Origin: Bacteroidetes bacterium UBA1935
Lineage (GTDB): Bacteria > Bacteroidota > Bacteroidia > Chitinophagales > Chitinophagaceae
DNA length: 64,000 nt
NCBI GenBank assembly: GCA_002337045.1
Contig: DDFF01000015.1
Coordinates: 1-64,000 of the forward strand
Direction of reading: 5' to 3'
The first letter of the stretch is position 1. Each line of letters starts with the position of its first letter. Shown here piece by piece: positions 34,463 to 43,197 of the stretch. The notes below the pieces were generated by a model. The model saw only the letters and a program-made list of their open reading frames with translations, was not told the origin of the DNA and ran no database searches. The position numbers were made by a program, and so were the translations under genes.

Positions 34463-36280
34463 CTATTGTACAGTGAATGGCATGCTATATGTGTTTGCTT
34501 CACTACTGATGCGGAGTATCAATTGAGTTACTTTAGGTAGATGGCTGATGTCTATATGCAGCAGACCTTCGCTATCTGTGTTTACAACATCGCTTTGTAA
34601 TATCTGCCCGTTAAGGGATATGATTTCTGCTTTTACATTTGTGTTTATTATGCCTGTTGCTTTAGCATACAGCATACCATTTGCCGGTACGGGATAAACG
34701 ATAACACCATCTTTGCCTGTAGTAGATTGTACGCCCGCAGGGAATTGCACTTTTATATAATACTCGTTATTGATGCAGGTATTCGTACTGCTGTCTTTGA
34801 CGCTATAGAGCGTATTGGCAGTTGGCGATACTGTTATCTTTTTGCTTGTGGCGCTTGTGCTCCATACATATCCGCCCACCCAGTTGGCAGATAGTTCTAT
34901 GCTGCTGCCGGGGGTTATGGTAAATGTATCTCTTCTGTTGGCATCTTTGATGATGGTGAACTTATCTGCTATCACACCGTCCTGCCTGATGAATTTTGCA
35001 TCCAGTCTGTTGTCTTCTATCTCTAAGAAAAGTATACCTCCATCGTTGTAAGAAAACGGCATAGCATTGTGCGGATAGCCGGCCTGTACTCCGCCGCTTG
35101 CACCTGCACTGCCGGATACTACATATACAGTACCATGTGCTTTTTTACCGCTCGGGTATATATACGGACAGGAGTTTGCAGACCCATCATACTTCGCACT
35201 CGAGCTGTCTGCAGTATGTGTAGTAGTATTGAATGCGGCCTCATTACCTGTATAGCTTTTCAGTAGATAAGAACGCTCGTAGTTGTGGCTGTGCCCGCAT
35301 AGTATCAGGTCTACGCCATTACGCTCCAGTATCTGTATAAAATTCTGTCTGATGGCAACCAATTCGCTTTCGTTGTCGCTGTTATGGTTACCCATAGTAT
35401 AGGGTGGGTGATGCCAGTATGCTATCGTCCACTTTTTTGTATTGGCAGCAAGGTCATTTTTTATCCACTGCACTTGTTTTCCGTTCGTGTCGTAGAGCCT
35501 TGTTGTGCCTGCATCTTCTTCTCCGTAAGAGTCAAGCGAAAGGAAATGGATATTGCCCCAGTTGTAAGAGTAGTATGCTTTGTTGTTAGATGCCACACCA
35601 CCACTTTGCCCTGCATCGGGCACAGTGAATATATCGTAGTAGGGTATAGCATGGTCGTCTTGTCTGCCTGCATCATTCGCATAGTCATGATTGCCGGGTG
35701 TAGGAAACAAGATGTGGTTTTTCAGTATGGTCGATTGATAAGCACCGAAGAACCCGCTTGTGTATTCTGCATCAGTACCGTTCTGGTAAGCATTGTCTCC
35801 CAGCAATAGCATCAGGTCTGCCCCCTTCATACCCTTGTTTTGCAGATGTGTCAGGTATTGGTTCAGGCTGTTGGTCTGGTAGTTATTATCGTTTCTCCCA
35901 CAATCGCCAAATACGGCAGCGGTTATTTTTCTGGTAGATGTATCTGCGGGCGCTGTTACAAAAAAGTTGTCAGCATCGCCTTGTAGCACTGTGGTTGTTG
36001 TGCCCACAGTATAGTAGTATTTCGTATTGGGTAAGAGCCCCGTTACTCTTATGATATGTTCTGTAGTAGAAGTATTGTCTGTAACATTTGTAGGATAAGT
36101 CCCTGTCGTAGTGCCTATTCCCACTTTAGATGTGGTAGCAATATCCGTTCGCCAACGTATCGTCACTTCCGTTTGGCTACCAGCCTGCAGGTATGGCCCC
36201 CTCACTATAGATTGCGCATCGGCTGTCAGTTGCAGTACAAGCAATAAGATGGCAGTAAATGTGTATTGAAATATACGCAT
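34463..36280 (-). CDS. Secreted purple-acid-phosphatase-like metallophosphoesterase with T9SS tail
   Basis: 605 residues. Signal peptide (ends LTADAQ). Residues about 25-105 are the N-terminal fibronectin-like domain of purple acid phosphatases (RGPYLQAGSQTEVTIRWRT; GLLPNTKYYYTVG). The metallophosphoesterase core has GDCGRN (125-130), GDNAYQ (161-166), GNHDY (196-200), WHHPPY and CGHSHNYER: all metal-ligand motifs are present. A Ser/Thr-rich Ig-like segment and a T9SS sorting domain (VYPVPANGMLYAKA) complete it. Likely releases phosphate outside the cell. It stands alone. Confidence 0.93.
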   Translation of the reverse strand: MRIFQYTFTAILLLVLQLTADAQSIVRGPYLQAGSQTEVTIRWRTDIATTSKVGIGTTTGTYPTNVTDNTSTTEHIIRVTGLLPNTKYYYTVGTTTTVLQGDADNFFVTAPADTSTRKITAAVFGDCGRNDNNYQTNSLNQYLTHLQNKGMKGADLMLLLGDNAYQNGTDAEYTSGFFGAYQSTILKNHILFPTPGNHDYANDAGRQDDHAIPYYDIFTVPDAGQSGGVASNNKAYYSYNWGNIHFLSLDSYGEEDAGTTRLYDTNGKQVQWIKNDLAANTKKWTIAYWHHPPYTMGNHNSDNESELVAIRQNFIQILERNGVDLILCGHSHNYERSYLLKSYTGNEAAFNTTTHTADSSSAKYDGSANSCPYIYPSGKKAHGTVYVVSGSAGASGGVQAGYPHNAMPFSYNDGGILFLEIEDNRLDAKFIRQDGVIADKFTIIKDANRRDTFTITPGSSIELSANWVGGYVWSTSATSKKITVSPTANTLYSVKDSSTNTCINNEYYIKVQFPAGVQSTTGKDGVIVYPVPANGMLYAKATGIINTNVKAEIISLNGQILQSDVVNTDSEGLLHIDISHLPKVTQLILRISSEANTYSMPFTVQ

Positions 36281-36326
36281 AAGCGTTGTTTGTATGTCTG
36301 ATAGTGCAATATATATGCCGAATCTG

Positions 36327-37883
36327 CTAACCTGCAGAGCGTGTTACCTTCAGTTCATTCTCCACTCTGCGCTTCACCCAGTCTTTGTATGGTACACGGT
36401 TCAGCTTGCTTTCTATCCATACGGGTACATTAAACATGCTAAATACTATCTGTTGCACAGGGTCGTTGGCTGTGATGGCGAGGCTCGTCTGCAGTTCTTT
36501 AAAATTCTCTTGCAAGCTACGGAAACTCTTTGTCTTATATGTTTTGTGCAGTGCCTGCAAAATGGCGTTTTCAAACGGTAATGGTTTTTCGTGCCTGTAA
36601 AAATAAGAGTACGTGCTTTTGTACTGAATGTCGAACATATAATCGTCCTTCATTTCAAAGCAAATAATCAACAAGTACAGGTTGGCAAAAGAGTAGTGCT
36701 CAGGTCTGGTGTCGTCATTGAATAGCAGTGTTGCATTCTTCACATAGTGAAATGCGTTTTCATAATCCTGCAATACAAAACAACTGATGCCTACCGACAA
36801 TCGCAGTGTCCGTAGCAGGTCGGTATTAATGTATTGTTCCCATCCTGCAATATGGTCTTTCATCACTTTTACCAGCACTTTCACTTTGTCGTAGTCTGCC
36901 AGTTTATTATATACCCTGTTCAGTGCCAGATGCCTGATGGTTTCAAAATAGGCTTTGTGTGCCACACCTTTTATCTGCTTATTGGCACTGTGCTGCATCA
37001 CATCTATCACATGCTGATAGTCTTTGGCAAGAATGGCGGTGTAATAGAAGATATATAACACCTCCATATAGTTTTCGCAATCGTGTGCTATGAAGTGCTC
37101 ATTGCTTTGCCAGGCATGTATATTGGAATATGCGTAATTGTACGATGCCGCATCATTGTTCAGATACCCGAGTGTAGCCCTTGTCATCCTGTAGTGGTGC
37201 AGGTGCCAGAAAGAGGCAGATTTCGGTTCTTTCTGCAACAGCGGATTCTGCAACAACGTATTGATGATCTTCTTGTCTTCCTTACTTTGCCTGAAGTGTG
37301 TTTTCCTTCTCAGCAGCAATGCGTGGAAACTCAGTTCCTGCAATTGCAGTATACGCAGGTGTTCATCGGCAGATATGCTGTCTTCCTCATACTCTTTCAT
37401 CATTGCTTTCTGCGATGCCTTCGGGTTGCTGTATAGTTGCAGGCGTCTGTATTCCTCCTTCAGCATTTGTATCATGGGGTGCAGCTCATACTTATTAGCC
37501 TCTTTTATGGCATGCTCCCAAATTTTCAATGCAGCTTTGTACAGCCCTTTTTCTCTGAATATCCTTACAAGCGATAACTGCTGAAAAATGCGTGCGTTGG
37601 TATTGTCGTGATTGTTGAAGTAAAGCAACGCATCACATATCTGTTCGTACAGGTAGTTTTTGGTATATGATATGTTCTTTGCATTTAATGCAGGTCCCAG
37701 TTGCTTCAGTAGCTTGCCCTCGTCATAGGTGTTTTGTTTGCTGATCAGGTCAAAAACTTTCAGGTACAGGGGTTCCGTGCCCTGCAGTGCATAGGCTTTT
37801 ACATAGTCTCTGCGGAAAAAAAGTTTCTCCTGCGCAGACAGGCTATGTACCAATGTCCATATGTTGTTAGACGGTGTTGCCAC
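36327..37883 (-). CDS. Large helical-repeat protein of unknown function
   Basis: 518 residues without a signal peptide, almost wholly alpha-helical with many paired helices in TPR/PPR style (ARIFQQLSLVRIFREKGLYK, AALKIWEHAIKEANKYELHP, NTDLLRTLRLSVGISCFVLQ, DYENAFHYVKNATLLFNDD). Begins NNIWTLVHSLSAQEKLFFRR, a start I have seen in other Chitinophagaceae proteins of unknown role. Probably cytosolic scaffold. Downstream 45 bases separate it from the phosphatase start on the same strand. Confidence 0.8.
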   Translation of the reverse strand: MATPSNNIWTLVHSLSAQEKLFFRRDYVKAYALQGTEPLYLKVFDLISKQNTYDEGKLLKQLGPALNAKNISYTKNYLYEQICDALLYFNNHDNTNARIFQQLSLVRIFREKGLYKAALKIWEHAIKEANKYELHPMIQMLKEEYRRLQLYSNPKASQKAMMKEYEEDSISADEHLRILQLQELSFHALLLRRKTHFRQSKEDKKIINTLLQNPLLQKEPKSASFWHLHHYRMTRATLGYLNNDAASYNYAYSNIHAWQSNEHFIAHDCENYMEVLYIFYYTAILAKDYQHVIDVMQHSANKQIKGVAHKAYFETIRHLALNRVYNKLADYDKVKVLVKVMKDHIAGWEQYINTDLLRTLRLSVGISCFVLQDYENAFHYVKNATLLFNDDTRPEHYSFANLYLLIICFEMKDDYMFDIQYKSTYSYFYRHEKPLPFENAILQALHKTYKTKSFRSLQENFKELQTSLAITANDPVQQIVFSMFNVPVWIESKLNRVPYKDWVKRRVENELKVTRSAG

Positions 37884-37897
37884 TGTTTTACAATCCT

Positions 37898-37905
37898 CAA
37901 ATTTA
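37898..37905 (-). promoter_or_regulatory. Putative -7 box of the helical-repeat gene (TAAATTTG)
   Basis: Perfect TAnnTTTG on the minus strand 14 bases before the start codon at 37883. The rest of the 229-base divergent gap (37884-38112) shows no gene. Confidence 0.4.
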
Positions 37906-38112
37906 TTGATAAGCCCAAAAAGGCTCTATAGTGTGTTTTGTCTGTATGCCCTGTCGGTAAAGGGTTTCAGTTTGTTTGTATATAGAGAGATATATGTTAA
38001 TGCACCCAAAAGTTACGATATATTTAAACCACAACCAAGCATATGTAAGGTAGTTTTACCTCATCGATCGATACTTGAGAAATTATTCTACAAACATTTA
38101 AAACGTTCAAAC

Positions 38113-38613
38113 ATGAAAAAAGCATTATTGGTACTGTTGTTGGGTGCTGCTACGCATGGTTTGCATGCGCAGTCTATATCCCGGCAGGTAGTGGCTTCTG
38201 CGGGTGGTACTACCAGTAATAGCGCCGGTTCGCTCAGTAGTACGGTTGGCGAAATCGTCATTGCTACAGCAACATCCGGCTCCTTTTTACTCACGCAGGG
38301 TTTTCAGCAGCCCGATGCCAACCCTACGGGTATTACTAACACCAAACAGGTGATGGTCAATTACAATCTGTATCCCAACCCCGCGCAGGATGCCATAACG
38401 CTATCGCTACAGTCAGAGGGCAATTTCTCTGCATCATTCTACATATACGATGCAGCAGGCAGGCTTTTGTTGCAAGAGGATAAAGCAGCGGTAAACACTA
38501 CAAAGTATAGCCGCACATTCAACATCTCATCTTTCACTACAGGCAACTATTTCCTGAAGGTGGTAAACCTGTCGGGCAGCGAAGTGAAAACAATTCCGTT
38601 TACTAAAAACTAA
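38113..38613 (+). CDS. Small T9SS-sorted secreted protein
   Basis: 166 residues from MKKALLVLLLGAATHG; a longer open frame runs to 37861 but crosses the divergent promoter region and lacks a signal there, so it is rejected. After the signal (ends LHAQ) a Ser/Thr/Gly-rich stretch (SAGGTTSNSAGSLSSTVGEI) similar to the GEIV...TQGFQQP motif of many Bacteroidota proteins precedes a T9SS domain (NLYPNPAQDAITLSL; DAAGRLLLQED; GNYFLKVVNLSG). Such small proteins are common near larger surface proteins, here the one at 38659. Confidence 0.84.
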   Translation: MKKALLVLLLGAATHGLHAQSISRQVVASAGGTTSNSAGSLSSTVGEIVIATATSGSFLLTQGFQQPDANPTGITNTKQVMVNYNLYPNPAQDAITLSLQSEGNFSASFYIYDAAGRLLLQEDKAAVNTTKYSRTFNISSFTTGNYFLKVVNLSGSEVKTIPFTKN

Positions 38614-38658
38614 TTCTTCAAAAAAACATTTACACCATTATTTATAAAATCATTAATT

Positions 38659-39621
38659 ATGAAAAATATTAAATCTCTCATACTGGTTGCAGTGTACGTA
38701 TTCTTCTCTGTGGCTGCATTTGCACAGGGTCCGCAGGGCTTCAATTATCAGGCTGTGTTGCGAAATGCTTCAGGTGCGTTAATGGCTAATTCAAATGTTG
38801 GCGTGAAGCTCAGCATTATCAATGGTACCGCTACCAGTACAACTGTATTGTATTCTGAAGCCCGCACTGCTACTACAACTGCACAAGGCTTGCTGAACAT
38901 ACAAATCGGTGATGGTAATGCCACCACTACTACGGGCAACCTTACAACACTAAACTGGCTGGATAGTAACAAATTCCTGAGGGTAGAAATAGACCCTGCA
39001 GGCGGTACAAGCTATGCCGATTTTGGTACTACACAATTGCTGAATGTGCCTTATGCTTTGCAGGCCAAGCAAGCTTCAACCATTATGACATATGGTTCCG
39101 GTACTTCTAATGCCGACAAAATGATTGTACAGCACTCTCCGGCATATCCTACATGGGGTTTGCAGTATAGCGACCCTGCAGATAATTTCAATTTCCTTTC
39201 AGGGGGTACTACTGTAATGCAGGTAGGTCTTGGTAGCCAGACTGTTAGTGTCGGACCTGTAACTTCTACGTCTGCAGCAAAGCTAAATGTTGCAAGTGCT
39301 TCAGCCTCTACACCTGCATTGGGCATAGAAGGTAATGTGAAAGCAATCGGTACCAACAAGTTTGCATTCATTCACACAAAAACATCTACCAACTCTTATG
39401 GATCAAACGGTACTTCTATAGACAATCCCCTTATCAATAGCGATCCGAATGTTATTCTGATTGTAACACACAACCTGAGTGCAACAAGTGGTGCTACCTA
39501 CATAAATACTCCTGTAGGTGTTTACTATGACGGTGCTTCAGGTAAGTGGATAATATTCACAGAAAATAGCACTGCTATTACCAATGGTATTGCATTCAAT
39601 GTAATTGCTATCAAATACTAG
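38659..39621 (+). CDS. Secreted beta-rich protein (GFNYQAVLRN family)
   Basis: 320 residues. Signal peptide ends VAAFAQ. GPQGFNYQAVLRNASGAL opens a domain widespread in Bacteroidota as the N-terminal part of surface and tail-fibre-like proteins (also VKLSIINGTATSTTVLYSE, LNIQIGDGN, WLDSNKFLRVEIDPAGG, TTQLLNVPYALQAKQ). A Gly/Ser/Thr-rich region follows; C-terminal residues 190-320 are strand-rich. No T9SS sorting domain is seen. It lies 45 bases after the small T9SS gene, so the two are likely an operon. Confidence 0.82.
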   Translation: MKNIKSLILVAVYVFFSVAAFAQGPQGFNYQAVLRNASGALMANSNVGVKLSIINGTATSTTVLYSEARTATTTAQGLLNIQIGDGNATTTTGNLTTLNWLDSNKFLRVEIDPAGGTSYADFGTTQLLNVPYALQAKQASTIMTYGSGTSNADKMIVQHSPAYPTWGLQYSDPADNFNFLSGGTTVMQVGLGSQTVSVGPVTSTSAAKLNVASASASTPALGIEGNVKAIGTNKFAFIHTKTSTNSYGSNGTSIDNPLINSDPNVILIVTHNLSATSGATYINTPVGVYYDGASGKWIIFTENSTAITNGIAFNVIAIKY

Positions 39622-39644
39622 GGCGTATATCTTCATAAATCAGA

Positions 39645-39675
39645 CGAGGCATACCATACGGTATGCCTCGCTTTA
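39645..39675 (+). terminator. Hairpin after the secreted beta-rich protein
   Basis: Perfect 11-base stem (39645-39655 with 39660-39670), 4-base loop ATAC, followed by CTTTAT. A short U tract makes it a moderate terminator; on the other strand it lies downstream of the DUF5362 gene and may serve both. Confidence 0.7.
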
Positions 39676-39693
39676 TGTAAGGTGTGTTTATGA

Positions 39694-40146
39694 TTATCCC
39701 ATGGAGCCTACTACGCCCACCATAATAGCAAACATAAAAATTAAAGCATACATGGCAAGAACAATAATCATTAGTATGCCCATGTATTTAAACATATTCT
39801 TTTTGTATGCTATTGCCTCATTAAACAAAGCAGTATCATTGTAAGCTAACGCTTGTTTTATGACTGTAGAGAATTTATATAAAGCATATACCGGGTAGAA
39901 GTAAATTGCTGAAATAAGCGTATAAAATATTGCAAACCCGATGCCACTCAATGCTCCGATGGCATTATAGCCGGGAAGGTTGGCAAATATTGAGCCCATA
40001 AATAAACCGGCTACTATCATAATCCCCATCATAATAAAACCCATAATGGCAAGGAACTTGGTCCATTTTGCCATCTCCAGAAAATGGGTTTTGGCGGTTT
40101 CGTCAATTATCATTTGGTTGTTGGTTGTTTCGGTATAGTTTTCCAT
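39694..40146 (-). CDS. DUF5362 family membrane protein
   Basis: 150 residues with four hydrophobic segments (KFLAIMGFIMMGIMIVAGLF; GIGFAIFYTLISAIYFYP; and YMGILMIIVLAMYALIFMF with MVGVVGS). The N-terminal amphipathic stretch HFLEMAKWTKFLAI and the central YALYKFSTVIKQALAYND-like segment are typical of DUF5362. Inner-membrane; role unknown. Confidence 0.82.
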   Translation of the reverse strand: MENYTETTNNQMIIDETAKTHFLEMAKWTKFLAIMGFIMMGIMIVAGLFMGSIFANLPGYNAIGALSGIGFAIFYTLISAIYFYPVYALYKFSTVIKQALAYNDTALFNEAIAYKKNMFKYMGILMIIVLAMYALIFMFAIMVGVVGSMG

Positions 40147-40170
40147 CTTTTCAAGTTTTGTGTAAAATAT

Positions 40171-40210
40171 AAAACGAGCGTAATCCTAAAAAGAAAACGC
40201 CCGTTTTTTA
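40171..40210. terminator. Hairpin between proS and the DUF5362 gene
   Basis: AAAACGAGCGT (40171-40181) pairs with ACGCCCGTTTT (40197-40207) with one mismatch; T-rich on both strands. On the minus strand it would end proS transcripts. Confidence 0.65.
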
Positions 40211-40224
40211 TTGTATAAATACGA

Positions 40225-41703
40225 TTAGTATGCTCTTGCAAACAATACGCGTTGTGTAGACGGATTGCCTGTCAGTATGCATTTGCCGGCTTCCTGCTCG
40301 TTGTTCAGCGGTATGCAGCGGATGGTTGCTTTTGTCATCTCCTTTATCTTGTCCTCTGTTTCGGCAGTGCCGTCCCAGTGTGCTGCTACAAAGCCACCTT
40401 TACCATCAAGTGTACTTACAAACTCTTCCCAGCTATCCACTTTAGTGATGCTTGCATCGCGGAATGCTAGTGCCTTGTTGTACATATTTTTCTGTATTTC
40501 GTCAAGCAGGTTGCTTACATAGTCCGTCAGTCCGTCCAGCGATGTTGATGCTTTTGTTTTCTCATCCCTGCGTGCTACTTCAGCTACATTGTTTTCCAGA
40601 TCGCGAGCACCCAGTGCTATGCGTACAGGTACTCCACGCAGTTCATACTCTGCAAACTTCCATCCCGGGCGAGAAGTATCGTCATTATCAAACTTCACAC
40701 GGATACCTTTTGCACGCAGTTCTTTTACCAGTTGTGCGGCTTTGTCATCTATCTTCTGCCTTGCTTCAGTGTCTTTGTTGTAGATAGGCACTATCACCAC
40801 TTGCAGCGGTGCAATACGTGGTGGCATTACCAAACCTTCATCATCACTATGTGCCATTATCAGCGCACCTATCAGGCGGGTAGATACACCCCATGATGTT
40901 GCCCAAACGTATTCTATGTTATTATTTTTATCGGCAAATTTCACATCAAATGCTTTGGCAAAGTTCTGCCCCAGGAAGTGAGAAGTACCTGCCTGTAGTG
41001 CCTTGCCATCCTGCATCAGTGCTTCAATACAGTATGTATCTTCTGCGCCTGCAAAACGTTCATTAGCGGTTTTTACACCTTTTATCACAGGCATTGCCAT
41101 GTATTCTTCTGCAAATGTGGCGTACACATCCAGCATTTGCACTGTTTCTGCAATTGCTTCTTCTTTGGTAGCATGTGCAGTATGGCCTTCCTGCCACAGG
41201 AATTCTGCAGTGCGCAAAAACAGGCGTGTACGCATTTCCCAACGCACCACGTTTGCCCATTGGTTCACCAGTATGGGCAGGTCGCGGTAGCTTTGTATCC
41301 AGCCTTTGTAGGTACTCCAGATAATGGTTTCAGAAGTAGGGCGAACAATCAGCTCTTCTTCCAGTTTAGCTTCCGGGTCTACTATTACGCCACCGCCATT
41401 CGGGTCGTTCTTCAGGCGATAGTGAGTTACTACAGCACATTCCTTTGCAAAGCCCTCAACATGCGATGCTTCTTTGCTCAGGTAGCTTTTGGGTATAAAA
41501 AGCGGAAAATAGGCATTCTGGTGGCCTGTTTCCTTAAACATTTTGTCTAATACGTCGCGCATGTTTTCCCACAGCGCAAACCCATAGGGTTTAATCACCA
41601 TGCACCCGCGCACGTCTGAGTGCTCGGCCAGTCCGCCCTTCAAAACTAGGTCATTATACCACTGAGAATAATCCTGTTTACGAGATGTTAAATTATCTGC
41701 CAT
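40225..41703 (-). CDS. proS: Prolyl-tRNA synthetase (type 3)
   Basis: 492 residues, class II synthetase charging tRNA-Pro. Motif 2 region ELIVRPTSETIIWSTY and RWEMRTRLFLRTAEFLWQEGHTAH, then the GTSHFLGQNFAKAFDVKF and ATSWGVSTRLIGALIMAHSD (motif 3) sequences are intact. The anticodon-binding domain follows (VVIVPIYNKD) and the protein ends ARAY; a C-terminal Tyr is characteristic of the shorter type 3 (eukaryote-like, no INS editing domain). Separate promoter upstream (TACATTTG). Confidence 0.96.
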   Translation of the reverse strand: MADNLTSRKQDYSQWYNDLVLKGGLAEHSDVRGCMVIKPYGFALWENMRDVLDKMFKETGHQNAYFPLFIPKSYLSKEASHVEGFAKECAVVTHYRLKNDPNGGGVIVDPEAKLEEELIVRPTSETIIWSTYKGWIQSYRDLPILVNQWANVVRWEMRTRLFLRTAEFLWQEGHTAHATKEEAIAETVQMLDVYATFAEEYMAMPVIKGVKTANERFAGAEDTYCIEALMQDGKALQAGTSHFLGQNFAKAFDVKFADKNNNIEYVWATSWGVSTRLIGALIMAHSDDEGLVMPPRIAPLQVVIVPIYNKDTEARQKIDDKAAQLVKELRAKGIRVKFDNDDTSRPGWKFAEYELRGVPVRIALGARDLENNVAEVARRDEKTKASTSLDGLTDYVSNLLDEIQKNMYNKALAFRDASITKVDSWEEFVSTLDGKGGFVAAHWDGTAETEDKIKEMTKATIRCIPLNNEQEAGKCILTGNPSTQRVLFARAY

Positions 41704-41742
41704 AAGTCTTTTGGCACGCTTTTCGTTGCCGTTTTAGTGCCG

Positions 41743-41750
41743 CAAATGTA
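41743..41750 (-). promoter_or_regulatory. Putative -7 box of proS (TACATTTG)
   Basis: Perfect TAnnTTTG on the minus strand, 39 bases before the proS start. TTTTG lies 14 bases upstream, a little closer than usual for the -33 element. Confidence 0.4.
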
Positions 41751-41779
41751 CTAATTTCACTAAGCAAAATCATATTAAG

Positions 41780-43027
41780 ATGAAACGCTTTCTTTTAACC
41801 GGTCTTGTATTGTTGGGTATGGCAGGTACTACTGTATACGCACAGCAGTACGATGATGATATATACACTACCAGCAGAGAAGCAAGGCGCAAAGCAAAGG
41901 CTGAGAAAAAAGCCGATGAAGAATACCGCCAGCAGCAGGAAGAACGCCGTGCGCAGGAGCAGCAGAATGGTACCTACAACGATGGCAGTGGCAACGGATA
42001 TTCCTCAGACGATACATATATAGACTACGACGACGATAACTATTACAGCAATCGTTTCAGCCGTTTTGGTTATGGTTCGTTCTACAATCCGTATTGGTCT
42101 TACGATCCGTGGTACAATCCGTATTGGGGTTGGGGCTATGGCTACGGTTATGGTTACAGGCCGGGTTGGTCTGTAGGTGTAGGTTGGGGTGGTCCTTACT
42201 GGTCATCTTACTGGGGTTGGAATAACTGGTATGGTTATTCTTGTTTCAATAGTTATTATTATGGTGGTTGGGGCAACGGTTTTGGTGGCTGGGGTGGTTA
42301 TTACAACGGCTATTGGGATGGTTATTACAGTGGCCTGTACAATGGTGGCGGATTCCGCAATAATACTACCTATGGTCCACGCACGTCTTTCAACCGCAAT
42401 TATAACAGTCTGCGAAGCTCTACTGCTTTAAGGCCTGCACCGGGTAATACGGGTGGCGGGCAGTTACGTACTGCTCCAACTAATAACGGTGGTGGTTCTC
42501 TGCGAGGTGGTACGGTAAATAACAATGCTGAGCCGGGACGTAGCTATAACAGAGGTGGTGATATGAATACCACTTCACCTGTTCGTGGTGGCAATAACGG
42601 TTATGGTAGCCGCCCGGGTACTGTAGATAGGCCGATGAATGCCCCGAGAGATAATAACAATGGTAATGGAAATGTATTCGAGTCTCGCCCGTCGCGTGGT
42701 GGTAATACCACTTTCGACAGGCCTATGAATGCTCCCGCAGATAACAATAATTATAACAATGGTGGCTTTGAGTCTCGCCCGTCAAGAGGTTTTGGCGAAA
42801 CATCTCAACCACAACGATACGAACAACAGCAGGCACCCGCACAACAGCAGCGTTTTGAACAACAACGCTACGAGCAGCCAAGATATGAGCAACCTCGCTA
42901 CGAACAGCGTTCACAACCATCTTACAACACTCCTTCAGGCGGCGGTGGTAGCCGTGGAGGTGGTTCTTCCGGTGGTGGTGGCGGTAGCCGCGGCGGCGGA
43001 TTTGGCGGCGGTGGTGGCCGCAGATAA
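41780..43027 (+). CDS. Gly/Tyr/Asn/Arg-rich repetitive secreted protein
   Basis: 415 residues. Signal peptide ends TTVYAQ. Then: a charged segment (about 30-65; SREARRKAKAEKKADEEYRQ), a Tyr/Trp/Gly-rich core (about 90-195; many YG, GWG and YW), an Asn/Gly/Arg linker with a 90-base tandem duplication (42626 onwards; DRPMNAPxDNNN...FESRPSRG occurs twice), a Gln/Tyr/Arg segment with YEQPR repeats (about 345-385), and a C terminus of GGGGSRGGG repeats. The low-complexity make-up suggests an elastic, adhesive or phase-separating surface protein. No known domain. Strong terminator follows (43033-43058). Confidence 0.8.
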   Translation: MKRFLLTGLVLLGMAGTTVYAQQYDDDIYTTSREARRKAKAEKKADEEYRQQQEERRAQEQQNGTYNDGSGNGYSSDDTYIDYDDDNYYSNRFSRFGYGSFYNPYWSYDPWYNPYWGWGYGYGYGYRPGWSVGVGWGGPYWSSYWGWNNWYGYSCFNSYYYGGWGNGFGGWGGYYNGYWDGYYSGLYNGGGFRNNTTYGPRTSFNRNYNSLRSSTALRPAPGNTGGGQLRTAPTNNGGGSLRGGTVNNNAEPGRSYNRGGDMNTTSPVRGGNNGYGSRPGTVDRPMNAPRDNNNGNGNVFESRPSRGGNTTFDRPMNAPADNNNYNNGGFESRPSRGFGETSQPQRYEQQQAPAQQQRFEQQRYEQPRYEQPRYEQRSQPSYNTPSGGGGSRGGGSSGGGGGSRGGGFGGGGGRR

Positions 43028-43032
43028 TATTG

Positions 43033-43064
43033 AAAGGGTGGCAATATTGCCACCCTTTGTTTTA
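43033..43064 (+). terminator. Rho-independent terminator of the Gly-rich gene
   Basis: Perfect 13-base palindromic stem (43033-43045 with 43046-43058), no true loop so the inner pairs must open, then G and TTTT. Confidence 0.85.
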
Positions 43065-43197
43065 TGATCCGTTAAAGCTATCTTAATAAATACAAGGCTT
43101 TTAACATTGGTATAGCATTTGATTACAGATATTTGTTAAACCTTTATTTTAAACATTCGCACATTTTTTTTGTCATAATACACAGAAATCTGCTTTT

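Noticed and set aside
37861..38112. N-terminal extension of the small T9SS protein
   Set aside because: No signal-like sequence, crosses the promoter region of the divergent gene; the ATG at 38113 gives a normal signal peptide.
42626..43020. CRISPR-like or tandem repeat array
   Set aside because: Repeats are in frame and encode low-complexity protein; no uniform repeat-spacer pattern.
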